Shown piece after piece: positions 27,348 through 38,067 of a stretch of DNA of 64,000 nt. Source of the DNA: CAKZLS01 sp963786305 (GTDB taxonomy: Bacteria > Pseudomonadota > Alphaproteobacteria > Rhodospirillales > Defluviicoccaceae); NCBI GenBank assembly GCA_963786305.1, contig CAWAYL010000016.1, positions 1 through 64,000 of the forward strand, read 5' to 3'. The notes beneath the pieces were generated by a model. The model saw nothing but the letters and a program-made list of their open reading frames with translations, had not been told where the DNA came from and ran no database searches. Both the position numbers and the translations under genes were made by a program. Position 1 is the stretch's first letter; the number at the start of each line of letters is the position of its first letter.

Positions 27348-28409
27348 ATGAGAATTCAAGTCTTGTCGCGGCTTGCGTTGGTATTCGCGGTTCTGGGCGC
27401 CATGACGGCCGGCGCGACCGCGCGCGCCGATGACGTTCGCATCATCGGGTCCGGGGCGAGCTTTCCGTTCCCGATTTACGCGACGTGGTTCAAGTCCTTC
27501 AGTCAGGAAACCGACGGCGTGACCGTCGACTATCAGGCCAAGGGCAGCGGCGCGGGCATTCAGGACTTCATCAACAACACCGTGCAATTCGCGGCCAGCG
27601 ACGCGGCCATGTCCGACGAGGAGATCGCCAAGGTCGAAGACGGCGTCGTGCTGCTGCCGATGACCGCAGGCGAGATCGTGCTCGCGTACAACCTGGACGG
27701 CGTGGATGAACTGAAGCTGCCGCGCAATGTCTATCCCGACATCTTTCTTGGCGAGATCACCCGGTGGAACGATGCCCGAATTGCCGAGGCCAACCCAGGG
27801 GTAGATCTTCCCGACGAGCCGATCACCGTGGTCGTCCGCTCCGACAGCAGCGGCACCACCTATGTCTTCACCAAACACCTGAGCGCCATCAGCGAGGCGT
27901 TCAAGAACGGACCGGGTGTCGGCAAGACCGTCCAATGGCCGACCACCGACAAGCTGGTTAAGGCGCCGAAGAATGACGGAATTACCGCCACCATCAAGCA
28001 GACCCCCGGCGCCATCGGTTACATCGAATACGGCTATGCCAAGCTGACCAAGGCCGACACGGCGATGCTCGAGAACAAGGCCGGCGAATTTGTCGCGCCG
28101 AGCGCCGAGTCGGGCGCCGCCGCGCTTGCCAGCGCCGAGTTCCCGGACGGCGACCTGCCCGGGGAGTCGGGTACGCCGGACCTGCGGGTCTGGGTCACGG
28201 ATCCGGCCGGTGAGGACGCGTACCCGATCGCGACCTTCACCTGGATGCTGTTCTACAAGCAGCAGGACCCGAAGGTCGCCGAGGCGCTCCGCGAGATGAT
28301 CGAATACGCTCTCACCGAAGGGCAGGAAATCGCCGACAAGATGGGATACATCCCGCTGCCCGAAAATGTCGTCGACAAGGTTCGCGAGGCTTCGAAGCAG
28401 GTTCAGTAG
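27348..28409 (+). CDS. pstS: phosphate ABC transporter, periplasmic phosphate-binding protein
   Basis: A 353-residue periplasmic binding protein with a signal peptide cut near ARA-DD (residue ~28). Phosphate-contact motifs are recognisable: GSGASFPFPIYATWF, KGSGAGIQDF, FAASDAAM and RSDSSGTTYVF. ATG 27348 follows AGGG at about seven bases. It begins the pstSCAB operon and is preceded by a PHO-box candidate. A second lipoprotein-type PstS closes the operon at 31193-32298. Confidence 0.95.
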   Translation: MRIQVLSRLALVFAVLGAMTAGATARADDVRIIGSGASFPFPIYATWFKSFSQETDGVTVDYQAKGSGAGIQDFINNTVQFAASDAAMSDEEIAKVEDGVVLLPMTAGEIVLAYNLDGVDELKLPRNVYPDIFLGEITRWNDARIAEANPGVDLPDEPITVVVRSDSSGTTYVFTKHLSAISEAFKNGPGVGKTVQWPTTDKLVKAPKNDGITATIKQTPGAIGYIEYGYAKLTKADTAMLENKAGEFVAPSAESGAAALASAEFPDGDLPGESGTPDLRVWVTDPAGEDAYPIATFTWMLFYKQQDPKVAEALREMIEYALTEGQEIADKMGYIPLPENVVDKVREASKQVQ

Positions 28410-28441
28410 GGCACGTTGGCATAGCATTGGGGCTTCAGGGC

Positions 28442-29416
28442 ATGGCGAACAATCCCTTCGCTCAGGCGATATCCGCGGAAACCGTGTCGGGTCCGCCCTC
28501 GCAGAGCGACTATCTCGGCGATCGGGGCTTCCGGCTTGCCGCGGTCGGCGGTGCGTCGATCATCATTCTGCTGGTCATTTACATTCTCTATGAAATCGGC
28601 GGCCAGGCCCTGCCGGCCATCAGAGAATACGGCCTCGGGTTTCTGGTCTCCTCTACCTGGGACGTGAGCCGCGCCGAGTTCGGTATCCTGCCGGAAATCT
28701 GGGGGACGCTGTACAGCTCCCTGCTGGCCCTGATGATCGGCGGTTTCTTCGGCGTCACGGTGGCCATATTCCTGACCCAGGGCTTCCTGCCGGTTCGCAT
28801 CGCCGTCGGTGTTCCGCACCATCGTCGAAATGCTCGCCGCCATTCCCAGCGTCGTTTACGGCCTCTGGGGCATCTATGTCGTCATTCCCGCCATTCGCCC
28901 CATTGCCAACTGGTTCCACGACGTCCTCGGCTGGGTTCCCTTTTTCGGCACATCGCTGAGCGGACCGGGCCTGATGCCGGCGGTGCTGGTGCTCTCGATC
29001 ATGATCCTGCCGACGGTGGCCGCCATTTCCCAGGATGCCCTCAATCTCGTCCCCTACAAGGTCAAGGAGGCCGCCTACGGCATGGGCACCACCCGCTGGG
29101 AAGCGATCCTCGGGGTTCTGGTGCCGACCGCGTCGCGCGGGATCTTCGGCGCCCTGGTTCTCGGCTTCGGCCGCGCTCTCGGCGAGACCATGGCGCTGGC
29201 CATGCTGATCGGCAACTCCAACCAGATCAGCCTGTCGCTGTTCGCGCCGGCCAACACGCTGGCGTCGTTGCTGGCATCCAACTTTCCCGAGGCCGGGACA
29301 GATCGAGGTCCAGGCGCTGATGTACGCCGCGCTGGCGCTGCTGGCGCATCACCCTCGTGGTCAACATCGTCGGCATCGGGATCATCACGGTCGCGACCCG
29401 CAAGCAGAGGGCCTAG
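28442..29416 (+). CDS. pstC: phosphate ABC transporter permease PstC, three +1 shifts
   Basis: Restored, ~322 residues with six helices and the EAA-loop segment (KEAAYGMGTTRWEAIL) that docks with PstB. Extra bases break the frame at 28805 (G after GCC), 29298 (A after GGG) and about 29353 (G after CTG). The first two additions are the alternative synonymous third base of the codon before them. Start ATG 28442, stop TAG 29414-29416. With pstA it forms the membrane channel for inorganic phosphate. Confidence 0.85.
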
Positions 29417-29419
29417 GCC

Positions 29420-30321
29420 ATGGCCGAGCAGAAGCAGACCATCAACCCCGCCGGTCCGCTGGAAGCTCCCGACATGAACCGCAACCTGTTTCAGGGCCGG
29501 GCCATGCGCAGCGGCGATCCTCACCGGCGGCGCCTGGGTGGTGTCGGTGATCGCCGCCGTGCCGCTGTTCTCGGTCCTCTACATGCTGTTCGTGGAGGGC
29601 GGAGTCGCGGCTCGGCCTGGACATCTTCACCGAATTGCCGCCGGCCGGATTCGAGATGGGCGGCGGCTTCGGCAACGCCATCGTCGGGACCCTGGTGATG
29701 GTGGGCATCGCCGCGCTGATCAGCATCCCCGTCGGCATTCTCGCGGCCGTCTATCTCGGCGAACTGGATCCCAACAGCAAGCTGGCGACCGTATCGCGGT
29801 TTCTGGCCAAGGTGCTGACCGGCTTTCCGTCGATCCTGGCCGGCGTGTTCGCCTACGGCGCGGTGGTGCTGCTCGATGGGGACCTATTCGGCCATCGCCG
29901 GCGGCATCGCGCTGTCGGTGCTGATGGTGCCCGACCGTGGTGCTGACCGCCGAGGAAGCGATGAAGATGGTGCCGCAGCGCATGAAGGACGCGGCCTACG
30001 GCATGGGCTGCACCCGCAGCCAGGTCATCTGGAAAGTGGTGCTGCCGACCGGCCTGCCCGGCATCCTGACCGGGGTGATGCTGGCCATCGCCGGCGCGGC
30101 GGGCGAGTTGGCGCCGCTGCTGTTCACCGCGTTGTTCAGCAACTACTACATGAGCAGCCTGACCGAACCGACGGCCTCGCTGTCGATCCTCATCTACAAC
30201 TTTTCGGGCATGCCCTTCGAGAACCAGATCGAATTGGCCTGGGCGGCGTCGCTGGTCCTGGTCCTGATCGTCCTGGTGTTCAACATCCTCAGCCGGTTGG
30301 TCGGCAAACGCAAGGTTATAG
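29420..30321 (+). CDS. pstA: phosphate ABC transporter permease PstA, several +1 shifts
   Basis: Restored, ~298 residues, six helices, with the docking segment MKDAAYGMGCTRSQVIW. Frame changes at about 29513, 29610, 29881 and 29933; the last is G after CCC, a synonymous alternative. As written, its frame runs into pstB without a stop; removing one G after AAG at about 30314 gives a stop TAG at 30319-30321, which I use. It starts three bases after the pstC stop. Confidence 0.82.
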
Positions 30322-30341
30322 ACAAAGCGGGAAATGCGAAC

Positions 30342-31172
<831 letters not shown>

Positions 31173-31192
31173 TCGCGACCGGGACACACGCC

Positions 31193-32298
31193 ATGACATA
31201 CCAAGACGATCCCTGAGGCGGCACTCGGCCTGCCTCTGCTTCTGACGAGCCGTTCTGGCCGGTTGCGGCGAGGAGCGGGCGCCGCGCGAAGGAACAAGCG
31301 CGCGTCGAACCCGCGGCCGGCGGCCAAATTTGGGTGCGAGGCGCCGGCGCGACCTTTCCGCAGAACCTCTGTACGAGAAATGGATCGAGGCCTATCAGGA
31401 AGGACCATCCCGAAATCTGGGTGACCTATTCCGCCGTCGGCAGCGGTGCCGGCATCGACAGGTTCATCACCGGCTCGGTGGATTTCGGCGCCAGCGACGC
31501 GGCCATGGAACGACGAGCAGATGGCCGAGGTGGATCGCGGCGTCCACCTCGTGCCCGCCACCGCCGGCATGGTCGTCCTCGCCTACAACTTGCCCGGCGT
31601 CGACGGCGAACTGATAGTTTGCCGCGGGACGTTCTACGCCGATATTTTCGCCGGCAAGATCGAGAAATGGAACGACTCCGAGGATCCAGGCCGCCAATCC
31701 CGAGCGTGGCGCTCCCGAACCTGACCATCGCCCTCGTCGCCCGGCGGGACAGCAGCGGCACCACCTTCGCCTTCACCAACCACCTGAGCGAAGATCAGCG
31801 AGACGTTCCGCTCCGAAGGGCCGGGGGTCGGCAAGCTGGTCGGATTGGCCGGCGGGCGCGATGCTGGCCAAGGGCAACGAAGGCGTGGCGCAGCAGGATC
31901 AAGATCAGCGAGGGCGCCATCGGATATATGGGCTACGAATTCGCCAAGCGTTTGAACCTTCCCATGGCGCCGCTGGAGAACAAGGCCGGCAAATTCGTCA
32001 GAGCCGAACGCGAAAACGGGCCAGACCGCTCTCGTCGATACGGCCTCGGCGAGATGCCGGAAAATCTCCGGCTGTTCATCGCCGATCCGAAGGGGGCCGA
32101 GTCGTATCCCATCGTCACCTATAGCTGGCTGCTTCTCTACGGCGATTACGACAGGACGAGAAACAGCGAGCGGCGGTCAAGGACTTCGTGACCTGGGGGT
32201 TGACCGAGGGGCAGTCCTTCAGCGACGAGCTCGGTTTCATTCCGCTGCCGCGCGAGGTGGTTTCGCTCGGAACGGAAGCGGTCGAGAGTATCCAGTAG
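31193..32298 (+). CDS. second PstS-like phosphate-binding lipoprotein, many shifts
   Basis: Restored, a ~355-residue phosphate-binding protein homologous to the first PstS (VRGAGATFPQNL, GSGAGIDRFI, FGASDAAM, RRDSSGTTFAF). After correction its N-terminus reads LLLTSVLAGCGEE, a lipobox, so it is membrane-anchored, unlike the soluble PstS at 27348. Extra bases at 31211 (C after GAT), 31402 (G after GAA), 31634 (C after GTT), 31680 (G after TCC), 31702 (G after CCC) and 32021 (C after GGG) each give a synonymous codon with the two bases before. At least five further shifts occur. Stop TAG 32296-32298. Confidence 0.78.
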
Positions 32299-32434
32299 AC
32301 ACGAGGCGGCGGCGGCGCGATTTACGGTTGACGGAAGCCGGATCGGCCGACAATCGCGACGTTGGTACTTTGCCGCGATGGCGGCATCGGCCACGGCGTG
32401 AGCGAGGCGGCGTGGCCCGGGGCGAAAGCAGGCC

Positions 32435-33139
32435 GTGCATTTGACCGATCTTCAGGGCACTCGGCGCGGATACCTCATGGTCCATTTTCGCCTGAACCTT
32501 CCCGCCATCGAAGCGAGCCTGCGCGACGTTCAGCGCGACTTCGATCGCATCAACGAAAGACTGGACGAATACCGCGACCCGATGACCGACGAGGTCGTGG
32601 CCAACATGATGGCCGGCTACGACGGGGTCGACCGGGCCTCGCGACGGGCACCGATCTTTTCGCGCTCGGCAATTCCCGGCGGCGTTACTGGCGCTCAACG
32701 ACTTGGTGCTCTGCCGCGGAGACAGATCCGAAGGGTGCTGCTCGCCGCAGCATTTCGCGGCCAACGAGCGGCATTTCTACGATGACCGCGGGGCGGCGTT
32801 CGAGATCTGGTGGAGTGGTGCGAGACGCACAAGAACGACTCGCCGTGGGAACGGGCGGCCGGGGTCTATGTACGCATCTTGAGCGAGCCGCAACTCTATA
32901 TCGAGGGCAATCACCGCACCGGCGCCCTGATCATGAGCTATTTGCTTGCGCGGGACGGTTGCGCGCCGTTCGTCCTCAGCGTCGACAACGCCAAGGCGTA
33001 CTTCGATCCCTCCAGTCTGATCAAGAAGACCCGCAAGCGCAGCGTCGCCATGCTGGTCAAGATCCCGGGCCTCCGGAACCGTTTTTCGCGGTTCCTGAGG
33101 GATCAGGCCGACGACCGGCTGCTGCGCCGCGTCGAGTAG
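32435..33139 (+). CDS. Fic-like protein with altered catalytic motif, frame broken
   Basis: An N-terminal part (IEASLRDVQRDFDRINERLDEYRD, helical) from GTG 32435 or ATG 32477, and a C-terminal part read cleanly from about 32810 to TAG 33139. The C-terminal part contains LYIEGNHRTGALIMSYLL, resembling the Fic active-site loop HxFxxGNxRxG. The histidine position appears to be Gln (EPQLYIEGNHR), so classical AMP-transfer activity is doubtful. The middle (about 32640-32810) is in changing frames and cannot be read with confidence. No partner antitoxin is seen. It lies after the pst operon and before an RpoE-type promoter. Confidence 0.45.
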
Positions 33140-33167
33140 CCGCCGGACAGCATTTCTCGCTGCGGCG

Positions 33168-33197
33168 CTGATCCGCGTGTTCCCAAATGGCGTAAAA
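33168..33197 (+). promoter_or_regulatory. RpoE(ChrR)-type promoter of the lipid operon
   Basis: TGATCC (33168-33173) and TAAAAT (33192-33197) are separated by exactly 18 bases, matching the TGATCC-N18-TAARA promoter known for RpoE in Rhodobacter. It lies about 40 bases before the start codon of the flavoprotein gene. A matching element precedes rpoE itself at 44049-44078. Confidence 0.75.
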
Positions 33198-33238
33198 TCG
33201 TGAAATAAAACCAATCCACACGGATAATCAGGCCCAAC

Positions 33239-34624
33239 ATGCCATTCGACGCCACGCCGCCTTCCCGGCCTCTCAACATTGCTATCGTCGGAACCGGTAT
33301 CGCCGGCATGTCGGCGGCTTGGCTGCTCGCTCGGCGCCATACCGTCACCGTGTATGAACGCGATGGCCGGATCGGTGGGCATACCAACACCGTCGACGCT
33401 CCGGACCCGGGCGGACCGATCCCAGTGGACACGGGTTTCATCGTCTACAACGAAGCCAACTATCCCAATCTGGTGGCGTTGTTCAAGCATCTGGACGTGC
33501 CGACCAAGCCTAGCGAGATGTCGTTCGCGGCGTCGGTCGACGGCGGTGCGCTCGAATACTCGGGTTCCGATCTGGGTGGACTGTTCGCGCAGAAGAGCAA
33601 CCTGTTTCGGCCGCGTTTCTGGCGCATGCTCCGCGATATCTGGCGGTTCTACCGCGAAGGGCCGGCGATTTCGACGGCGGCTGGCGACGACGAGGTCAGC
33701 CTTGGCGATTATCTCGACCGCCAGGGATATTCTCACGCCTTCGTCTACGATCACCTTCTGCCCATGGCGGCCGCCATCTGGTCGACGGCGCCCCATGACA
33801 TGCGCGATCACCCGGCGTCGGCCTTCGTGCGTTTTTGCACGAACCATGGACTGATGCAGATCACCGACCGGCCGCAGTGGCGAACGGTCGACGGCGGCAG
33901 CCGCGAATACGTGCGCCGTCTGACAGCAGCCTATGCCGGAAACATCAAGACGCGGTGCGGCGTCCGGTCGGTCGCTCGGACCGGTGGGTCGGTGATCGTC
34001 GAGGACGACACCGGACAGCGGCACACGCACGATCATATCGTGATCGCCGCGCACGCAAACCAGGCACTTGCCATGCTCTCGGATCCCAGCCCCGAGGAGC
34101 GCAACCAGTTGGGCGCGTTCGGGTACGCGCGAAACACCGCCGTGTTGCATCAGGATCCGGCGCTCATGCCGAGACGGCGCAAGGTCTGGTCGAGTTGGAA
34201 CTATCTGAGCGATGTCGGCGATGACGGCGCCTCCAAAGTCTGTGTCACCTACTGGATGAACCGGCTGCAAGGTATCGCGTCCGCCGAACCCTTGCTGGTG
34301 ACCCTGAACCCGAACCGCGACCCCGACCCGCGCAAGGTGCTGCGCGCGTTCGAGTACGAACATCCATCGTTCGATCGCGGTGCCATCGCCGCGCAGCGTC
34401 GGTTGTGGGACCTGCAGGGAGGCCGCAACACCTGGTTCTGCGGCAGCTACTTCGGTGCCGGTTTTCACGAGGATGCATTGCAGGCGGGACTTGCCGTCGC
34501 GGAACTGCTCGGCGGTCTGCCCCGTCCGTGGACCGTCGATGGCCAGTCCGATCGCATTCATTTGCCGGTGCCGGTTCCGGTGCCGGCGCACGCGCGCTCC
34601 GCGCGCGGGGAGAGGGCCGCATGA
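33239..34624 (+). CDS. FAD-dependent amine-oxidase-like oxidoreductase (UfaD/RSP_1091 type)
   Basis: A 461-residue flavoprotein. The N-terminal Rossmann motif is IVGTGIAGMSAAWLLARR with the acidic residue ending strand 2 (VYERDGRIGGHTNT). The C-terminus GGRNTWFCGSYFGAGFHEDAL is characteristic of the group found beside cyclopropane-fatty-acid synthase genes. In Rhodobacter sphaeroides a homologue belongs to the RpoE-ChrR regulon and acts in furan-fatty-acid formation as a lipid desaturase. It begins an operon of five genes here and its stop overlaps the next ATG (ATGA). Function by orthology is likely but untested. Confidence 0.82.
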   Translation: MPFDATPPSRPLNIAIVGTGIAGMSAAWLLARRHTVTVYERDGRIGGHTNTVDAPDPGGPIPVDTGFIVYNEANYPNLVALFKHLDVPTKPSEMSFAASVDGGALEYSGSDLGGLFAQKSNLFRPRFWRMLRDIWRFYREGPAISTAAGDDEVSLGDYLDRQGYSHAFVYDHLLPMAAAIWSTAPHDMRDHPASAFVRFCTNHGLMQITDRPQWRTVDGGSREYVRRLTAAYAGNIKTRCGVRSVARTGGSVIVEDDTGQRHTHDHIVIAAHANQALAMLSDPSPEERNQLGAFGYARNTAVLHQDPALMPRRRKVWSSWNYLSDVGDDGASKVCVTYWMNRLQGIASAEPLLVTLNPNRDPDPRKVLRAFEYEHPSFDRGAIAAQRRLWDLQGGRNTWFCGSYFGAGFHEDALQAGLAVAELLGGLPRPWTVDGQSDRIHLPVPVPVPAHARSARGERAA

Positions 34625-35406
34625 CGGGGTTGGTCTCGGCGCTGTATTTGGGCCAAGTGATGCACAAACGCGTCCGGCCGGTGAAACATCGGCTCGATTA
34701 CCGCGTGTTCTCGACGCTCATCGACCTCGACGAGCTTGCAGAGCTCGACCGGACCTTTCGGTTGTTTTCTCACAACCGGTTCAATCTGTTCGGTTTTTAT
34801 GACCGCGACTACGGGCCCGGCGACGGTTCCGCGCTGCGGCCGTGGGTGGACCACCACCTTCGCGCCGCCGGTATCGATCTCCAGGGAGGATCCGTGCGGC
34901 TTTTATGTTTTCCGCGGATATTCGGCTACGTGTTCAACCCGCTGAGTGTCTATTTCTGCTACAGGCGAGACGGCGGCCTGGCGGCGGTTCTTTACGAGGT
35001 GAGCAACACGTTCGCCCAGCGACATACCTACCTCATTCCGGTGGCCGACGGCGCCTCGGAGGTCGTTCGCCAGCAATGCGAAAAACGGTTCTATGTTTCG
35101 CCGTTCAACGCGGTCGAGGGCTTTTACCGGTTCAGCGTCAAGCCGCCCGCCGAGACCCTCGCCATCGCGATCAACCAGTGCGACGACCACGGCCTTTTGC
35201 TTCATGCGTCCCATAGTGCGCGGCGCGTCCCGTTGACCGACGGCGCGCTGGCTTCGGCGTTTTTGCATTATCCCCTGATGACCCTTAAAATCGTCGGGGG
35301 AATACACTGGGAGGCGTTACGTCTTTGGCGCAAGGGCCTGCGGTTGGTGGATCGTCCTCCGCCACCGGCGAGACCGGTAACCGTGGTAACCTCGCTCGAA
35401 GCTTAG
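34621..35406 (+). CDS. DUF1365 family protein
   Basis: A 261-residue protein of the DUF1365 family, almost always found between a flavoprotein and a CFA-type methyltransferase. Conserved features include HKRVRPVKHRLDYRVF near the start and FGYVFNPLSVYFCY. No catalytic role has been proven. The ATG overlaps the preceding gene's stop by four bases, so the two are translated together. Context implies a role in modifying unsaturated fatty-acyl chains of membrane lipids. Confidence 0.88.
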   Translation: MTGLVSALYLGQVMHKRVRPVKHRLDYRVFSTLIDLDELAELDRTFRLFSHNRFNLFGFYDRDYGPGDGSALRPWVDHHLRAAGIDLQGGSVRLLCFPRIFGYVFNPLSVYFCYRRDGGLAAVLYEVSNTFAQRHTYLIPVADGASEVVRQQCEKRFYVSPFNAVEGFYRFSVKPPAETLAIAINQCDDHGLLLHASHSARRVPLTDGALASAFLHYPLMTLKIVGGIHWEALRLWRKGLRLVDRPPPPARPVTVVTSLEA

Positions 35407-35428
35407 GCAACAAGGGGATTGGGAAACC

Positions 35429-36670
35429 ATGTCCGATACGAAATCACGAACGAGAACACGAACGGACTGGTCGGTACTGGGCGTCCTCGCGCGGGTAAAT
35501 CCGTGGACGAACGCGCTCATGGCGCTGGCGCACAAGATCGAGTTCGGGCAATTGTCGCTGGTTCTTCCGGACGGGACCAATCGCGTTTTCACCGGCAACC
35601 GTCACCTCGACGTTCGCGCGGTGATGAACATCCGGCGCGCCGACGCCGTGCGCAAGTTGCTGCTTGGCGGCACCACGGGGTTTGGCGAGTCCTACATCGA
35701 CGGCGACTGGGATACGCCCGATCTCTCCGCCCTGCTCAAGCTGGCGCTGGTCAACGAACCGATCCTGGGCAACCAGGTGCAGGGTATCGGCGCGGTCTTG
35801 TGGCTCGATCGCCTTCGCCATCGTCTGCGCGCCAACACCCAGCGCGGCAGCCAGCGGAACATCGCGTTTCACTACGATCTCGGCAACGAATTCTACAAAC
35901 TTTGGCTCGATCCCGGCATGACTTATTCCTCGGCCGTGTTTACGTCGAAAGTGCAGTCCCTGGAGGCCGCGCAGGACGCCAAGAACCGGCAGTTGGCGAA
36001 GCTCCTCGATCTTCAACCGGGCAACGAGGTCCTCGAGATCGGCTGCGGCTGGGGGGGCTTCGCGGCGATGGCCGCGCGCGATTACGGATGCCGCGTCACG
36101 GCCATTACCCTGTCCCGCGAGCAGCAGGATTATGCGCGAAAACGGCTGCACGAAGCCGGGCTCGCCGAGCGCGTGGACGTCCGCCTTCAGGATTACCGCG
36201 ACGTGTCGGAATCCTACGATCGCATCGCTTCAATCGAAATGCTGGAGGCGGTCGGCGAGGCTTACTGGTCGACCTATTTCGACGGAGTGCGGGAGCGCTT
36301 GAAACCTTGCGGCGTGGCGGGCCTCCAAGTGATCACCATCGAGGACAGCCGGTTCGAGCAGTACCGGCACGGCACGGATTTCATTCAGCGCCATATCTTT
36401 CCCGGAGGCATGCTGCCATCGCCCGCCATTCTCGCGCGGCGGATCGCCGAGGCCGGACTGAAGCTGACCGACACGATGGCGTTCGCCAACTCCTACGCCG
36501 AAACGCTTGGCATCTGGCAGCGCCGCTTCCAGCATGCCTGGCCGCGGATCCGCGACCTCGGTTTCGACGGCCGGTTCAAACGCATGTGGGAGTTCTATCT
36601 GGCCTATTGCGAAGCGGGTTTCCGGACGGGCTCCATCGACGTAGCCCAGTACCGGATCGTCCGCGCCTAG
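35429..36670 (+). CDS. cyclopropane-fatty-acid-synthase family methyltransferase
   Basis: A 413-residue SAM-dependent lipid methyltransferase. The SAM site is LEIGCGWGGFAAMAA (about residue 195); FHYDLGNEFYKLWLD and MTYSSAVF are family hallmarks. Enzymes of this group add a methylene or methyl group to double bonds of phospholipid acyl chains; the Rhodobacter member acts in furan-fatty-acid synthesis. It sits third in the RpoE-type operon. Whether the product here is a cyclopropane or a methylated unsaturated chain cannot be told from sequence. Confidence 0.9.
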   Translation: MSDTKSRTRTRTDWSVLGVLARVNPWTNALMALAHKIEFGQLSLVLPDGTNRVFTGNRHLDVRAVMNIRRADAVRKLLLGGTTGFGESYIDGDWDTPDLSALLKLALVNEPILGNQVQGIGAVLWLDRLRHRLRANTQRGSQRNIAFHYDLGNEFYKLWLDPGMTYSSAVFTSKVQSLEAAQDAKNRQLAKLLDLQPGNEVLEIGCGWGGFAAMAARDYGCRVTAITLSREQQDYARKRLHEAGLAERVDVRLQDYRDVSESYDRIASIEMLEAVGEAYWSTYFDGVRERLKPCGVAGLQVITIEDSRFEQYRHGTDFIQRHIFPGGMLPSPAILARRIAEAGLKLTDTMAFANSYAETLGIWQRRFQHAWPRIRDLGFDGRFKRMWEFYLAYCEAGFRTGSIDVAQYRIVRA

Positions 36671-36714
36671 TGACCGCAAGAGCGCTGTCCGAACCCGGCC
36701 GAAACGACAACACC

Positions 36715-38067
36715 ATGAAAAAGATCGACCGGAACACGTTGGTGATGTACGCGCTTCCGGCACTCGCGCTCGCCATGCCGACCATCCCGGCGTACGTCTA
36801 TCTGCCGACGTTCTATGCCGAAACGCTGGGGCTCGGCCTGGCCACCACCGGCGCCGTTCTGTTGGCGGCGCGCATGCTCGACGTCTTTACCGATCCGCTG
36901 GTCGGCGTGATCAGCGATCGGTTTCCCACCCGTTGGGGCCGTCGGAAGCCCTGGATCCTGATGGGCGGCGTGCTGGCGGCCATCGCGTTGATTCAGCTCT
37001 TTCAACCGCCGGCGGCGGTGACGACCGGTCATCTGCTCCTCTGGTCCGTCGTTTTGTATCTGGGTTGGACGCTGGTGGCCGTGCCGTACACCGCGTGGGG
37101 CGCGGAATTGTCGGCCGACTACCATGAACGCTCGCGCATCACCGGTGCCCGGGAAGCGGCGATGATCGTCGGGATCATCGGCGCCAGCGCCATGCCCGCC
37201 GTAGTTACCGCCATGGGGTATGACCAGCAACACGGTCTGGCGGCGGTGGCGTGGCTGGCCATCGCCATCGGCGCGCCGGCGATCGCCGTTCTCCTGTGGC
37301 GGGTCGGCGAGGCCGTCCACGTGCCGGACAGGCCCGGCACCCCGGTCGGGATGCTGACGGCGTCGCGGGAAATCCTGCGCAACCGGCCCTTCATCCGATT
37401 GCTCTCGGCGTGGTTCATCAACGGACTGGCCAATGGCTTGCCGGCCGTGCTGTTTCTGCTCTATCTCCAGCATGGCCTCGGCGCCGGCGATGTGGCGCAG
37501 GGCGTCCTTATTTTTGCGTACTTCGCGTCGGGGGTCGCCGCCATCCCGCTGTGGCTGCGTCTCAGCGCCCGCATCGGCAAGCACCGGACGTGGTGCGCCG
37601 CCATGATGCTCGCCTGCCTTGCGTTCGTCTGGGTGCCGCTGCTCGGCGAAGGGGATCTCGTGGCGTTCTTCTTCATCTGCGTGGTCACCGGCATGGCGCT
37701 CGGCGCCGATCTGGCGCTTCCGCCGGCGATGCAGGCCGACGTGGTGGACTTCGACAGCCTGCGTACCGGAAAAAGCCGAGCCGGAGTGTTTTTCGCGCTG
37801 TGGAGCATGGCGACCAAGCTGGCGCTGGCGTGCGCCGTCGGGCTGGCCTTTCCCGTTCTCGATCTCCTGGGTTTCGAAGCCGGCGGCGGCAACGACGCCG
37901 CGGCCATTCTGGCACTGGCCATCCTCTACGCCGGCGTTCCCACCGTCCTGAAGCTGATCGCCATCGCCGTCACCTGGAACCACCCCTTGACCGCCAGGCG
38001 GCAAGCGGTCATCCGGAAGGCCATGACCCGCCGGTCGCGATTGGCCGAAGGGGAAGCCGCGCGATGA
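36715..38067 (+). CDS. MFS transporter of the glycoside-pentoside-hexuronide type
   Basis: A 450-residue membrane protein with 12 helices. The start (MYALPALALAMPTIPAYVYLP) and the loop DVFTDPLVGVISDRFPTRWGRRKPW, shortened here in meaning to the DPxxG...GRRKPW signature, are typical of the melibiose/GPH group. Members move sugars with cations, but those in this operon type have no known substrate and may move lipid precursors. The ATG at 36715 lies 44 bases after the methyltransferase stop. Its stop overlaps the next ATG (ATGA). Confidence 0.85.
   Translation: MKKIDRNTLVMYALPALALAMPTIPAYVYLPTFYAETLGLGLATTGAVLLAARMLDVFTDPLVGVISDRFPTRWGRRKPWILMGGVLAAIALIQLFQPPAAVTTGHLLLWSVVLYLGWTLVAVPYTAWGAELSADYHERSRITGAREAAMIVGIIGASAMPAVVTAMGYDQQHGLAAVAWLAIAIGAPAIAVLLWRVGEAVHVPDRPGTPVGMLTASREILRNRPFIRLLSAWFINGLANGLPAVLFLLYLQHGLGAGDVAQGVLIFAYFASGVAAIPLWLRLSARIGKHRTWCAAMMLACLAFVWVPLLGEGDLVAFFFICVVTGMALGADLALPPAMQADVVDFDSLRTGKSRAGVFFALWSMATKLALACAVGLAFPVLDLLGFEAGGGNDAAAILALAILYAGVPTVLKLIAIAVTWNHPLTARRQAVIRKAMTRRSRLAEGEAAR

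Noticed and set aside
36667..38004. A 445-codon minus-strand open frame opposite the MFS gene.
   Set aside because: Low-complexity shadow; the plus-strand gene has clear helices and the DPxxG...GRRKPW motif.
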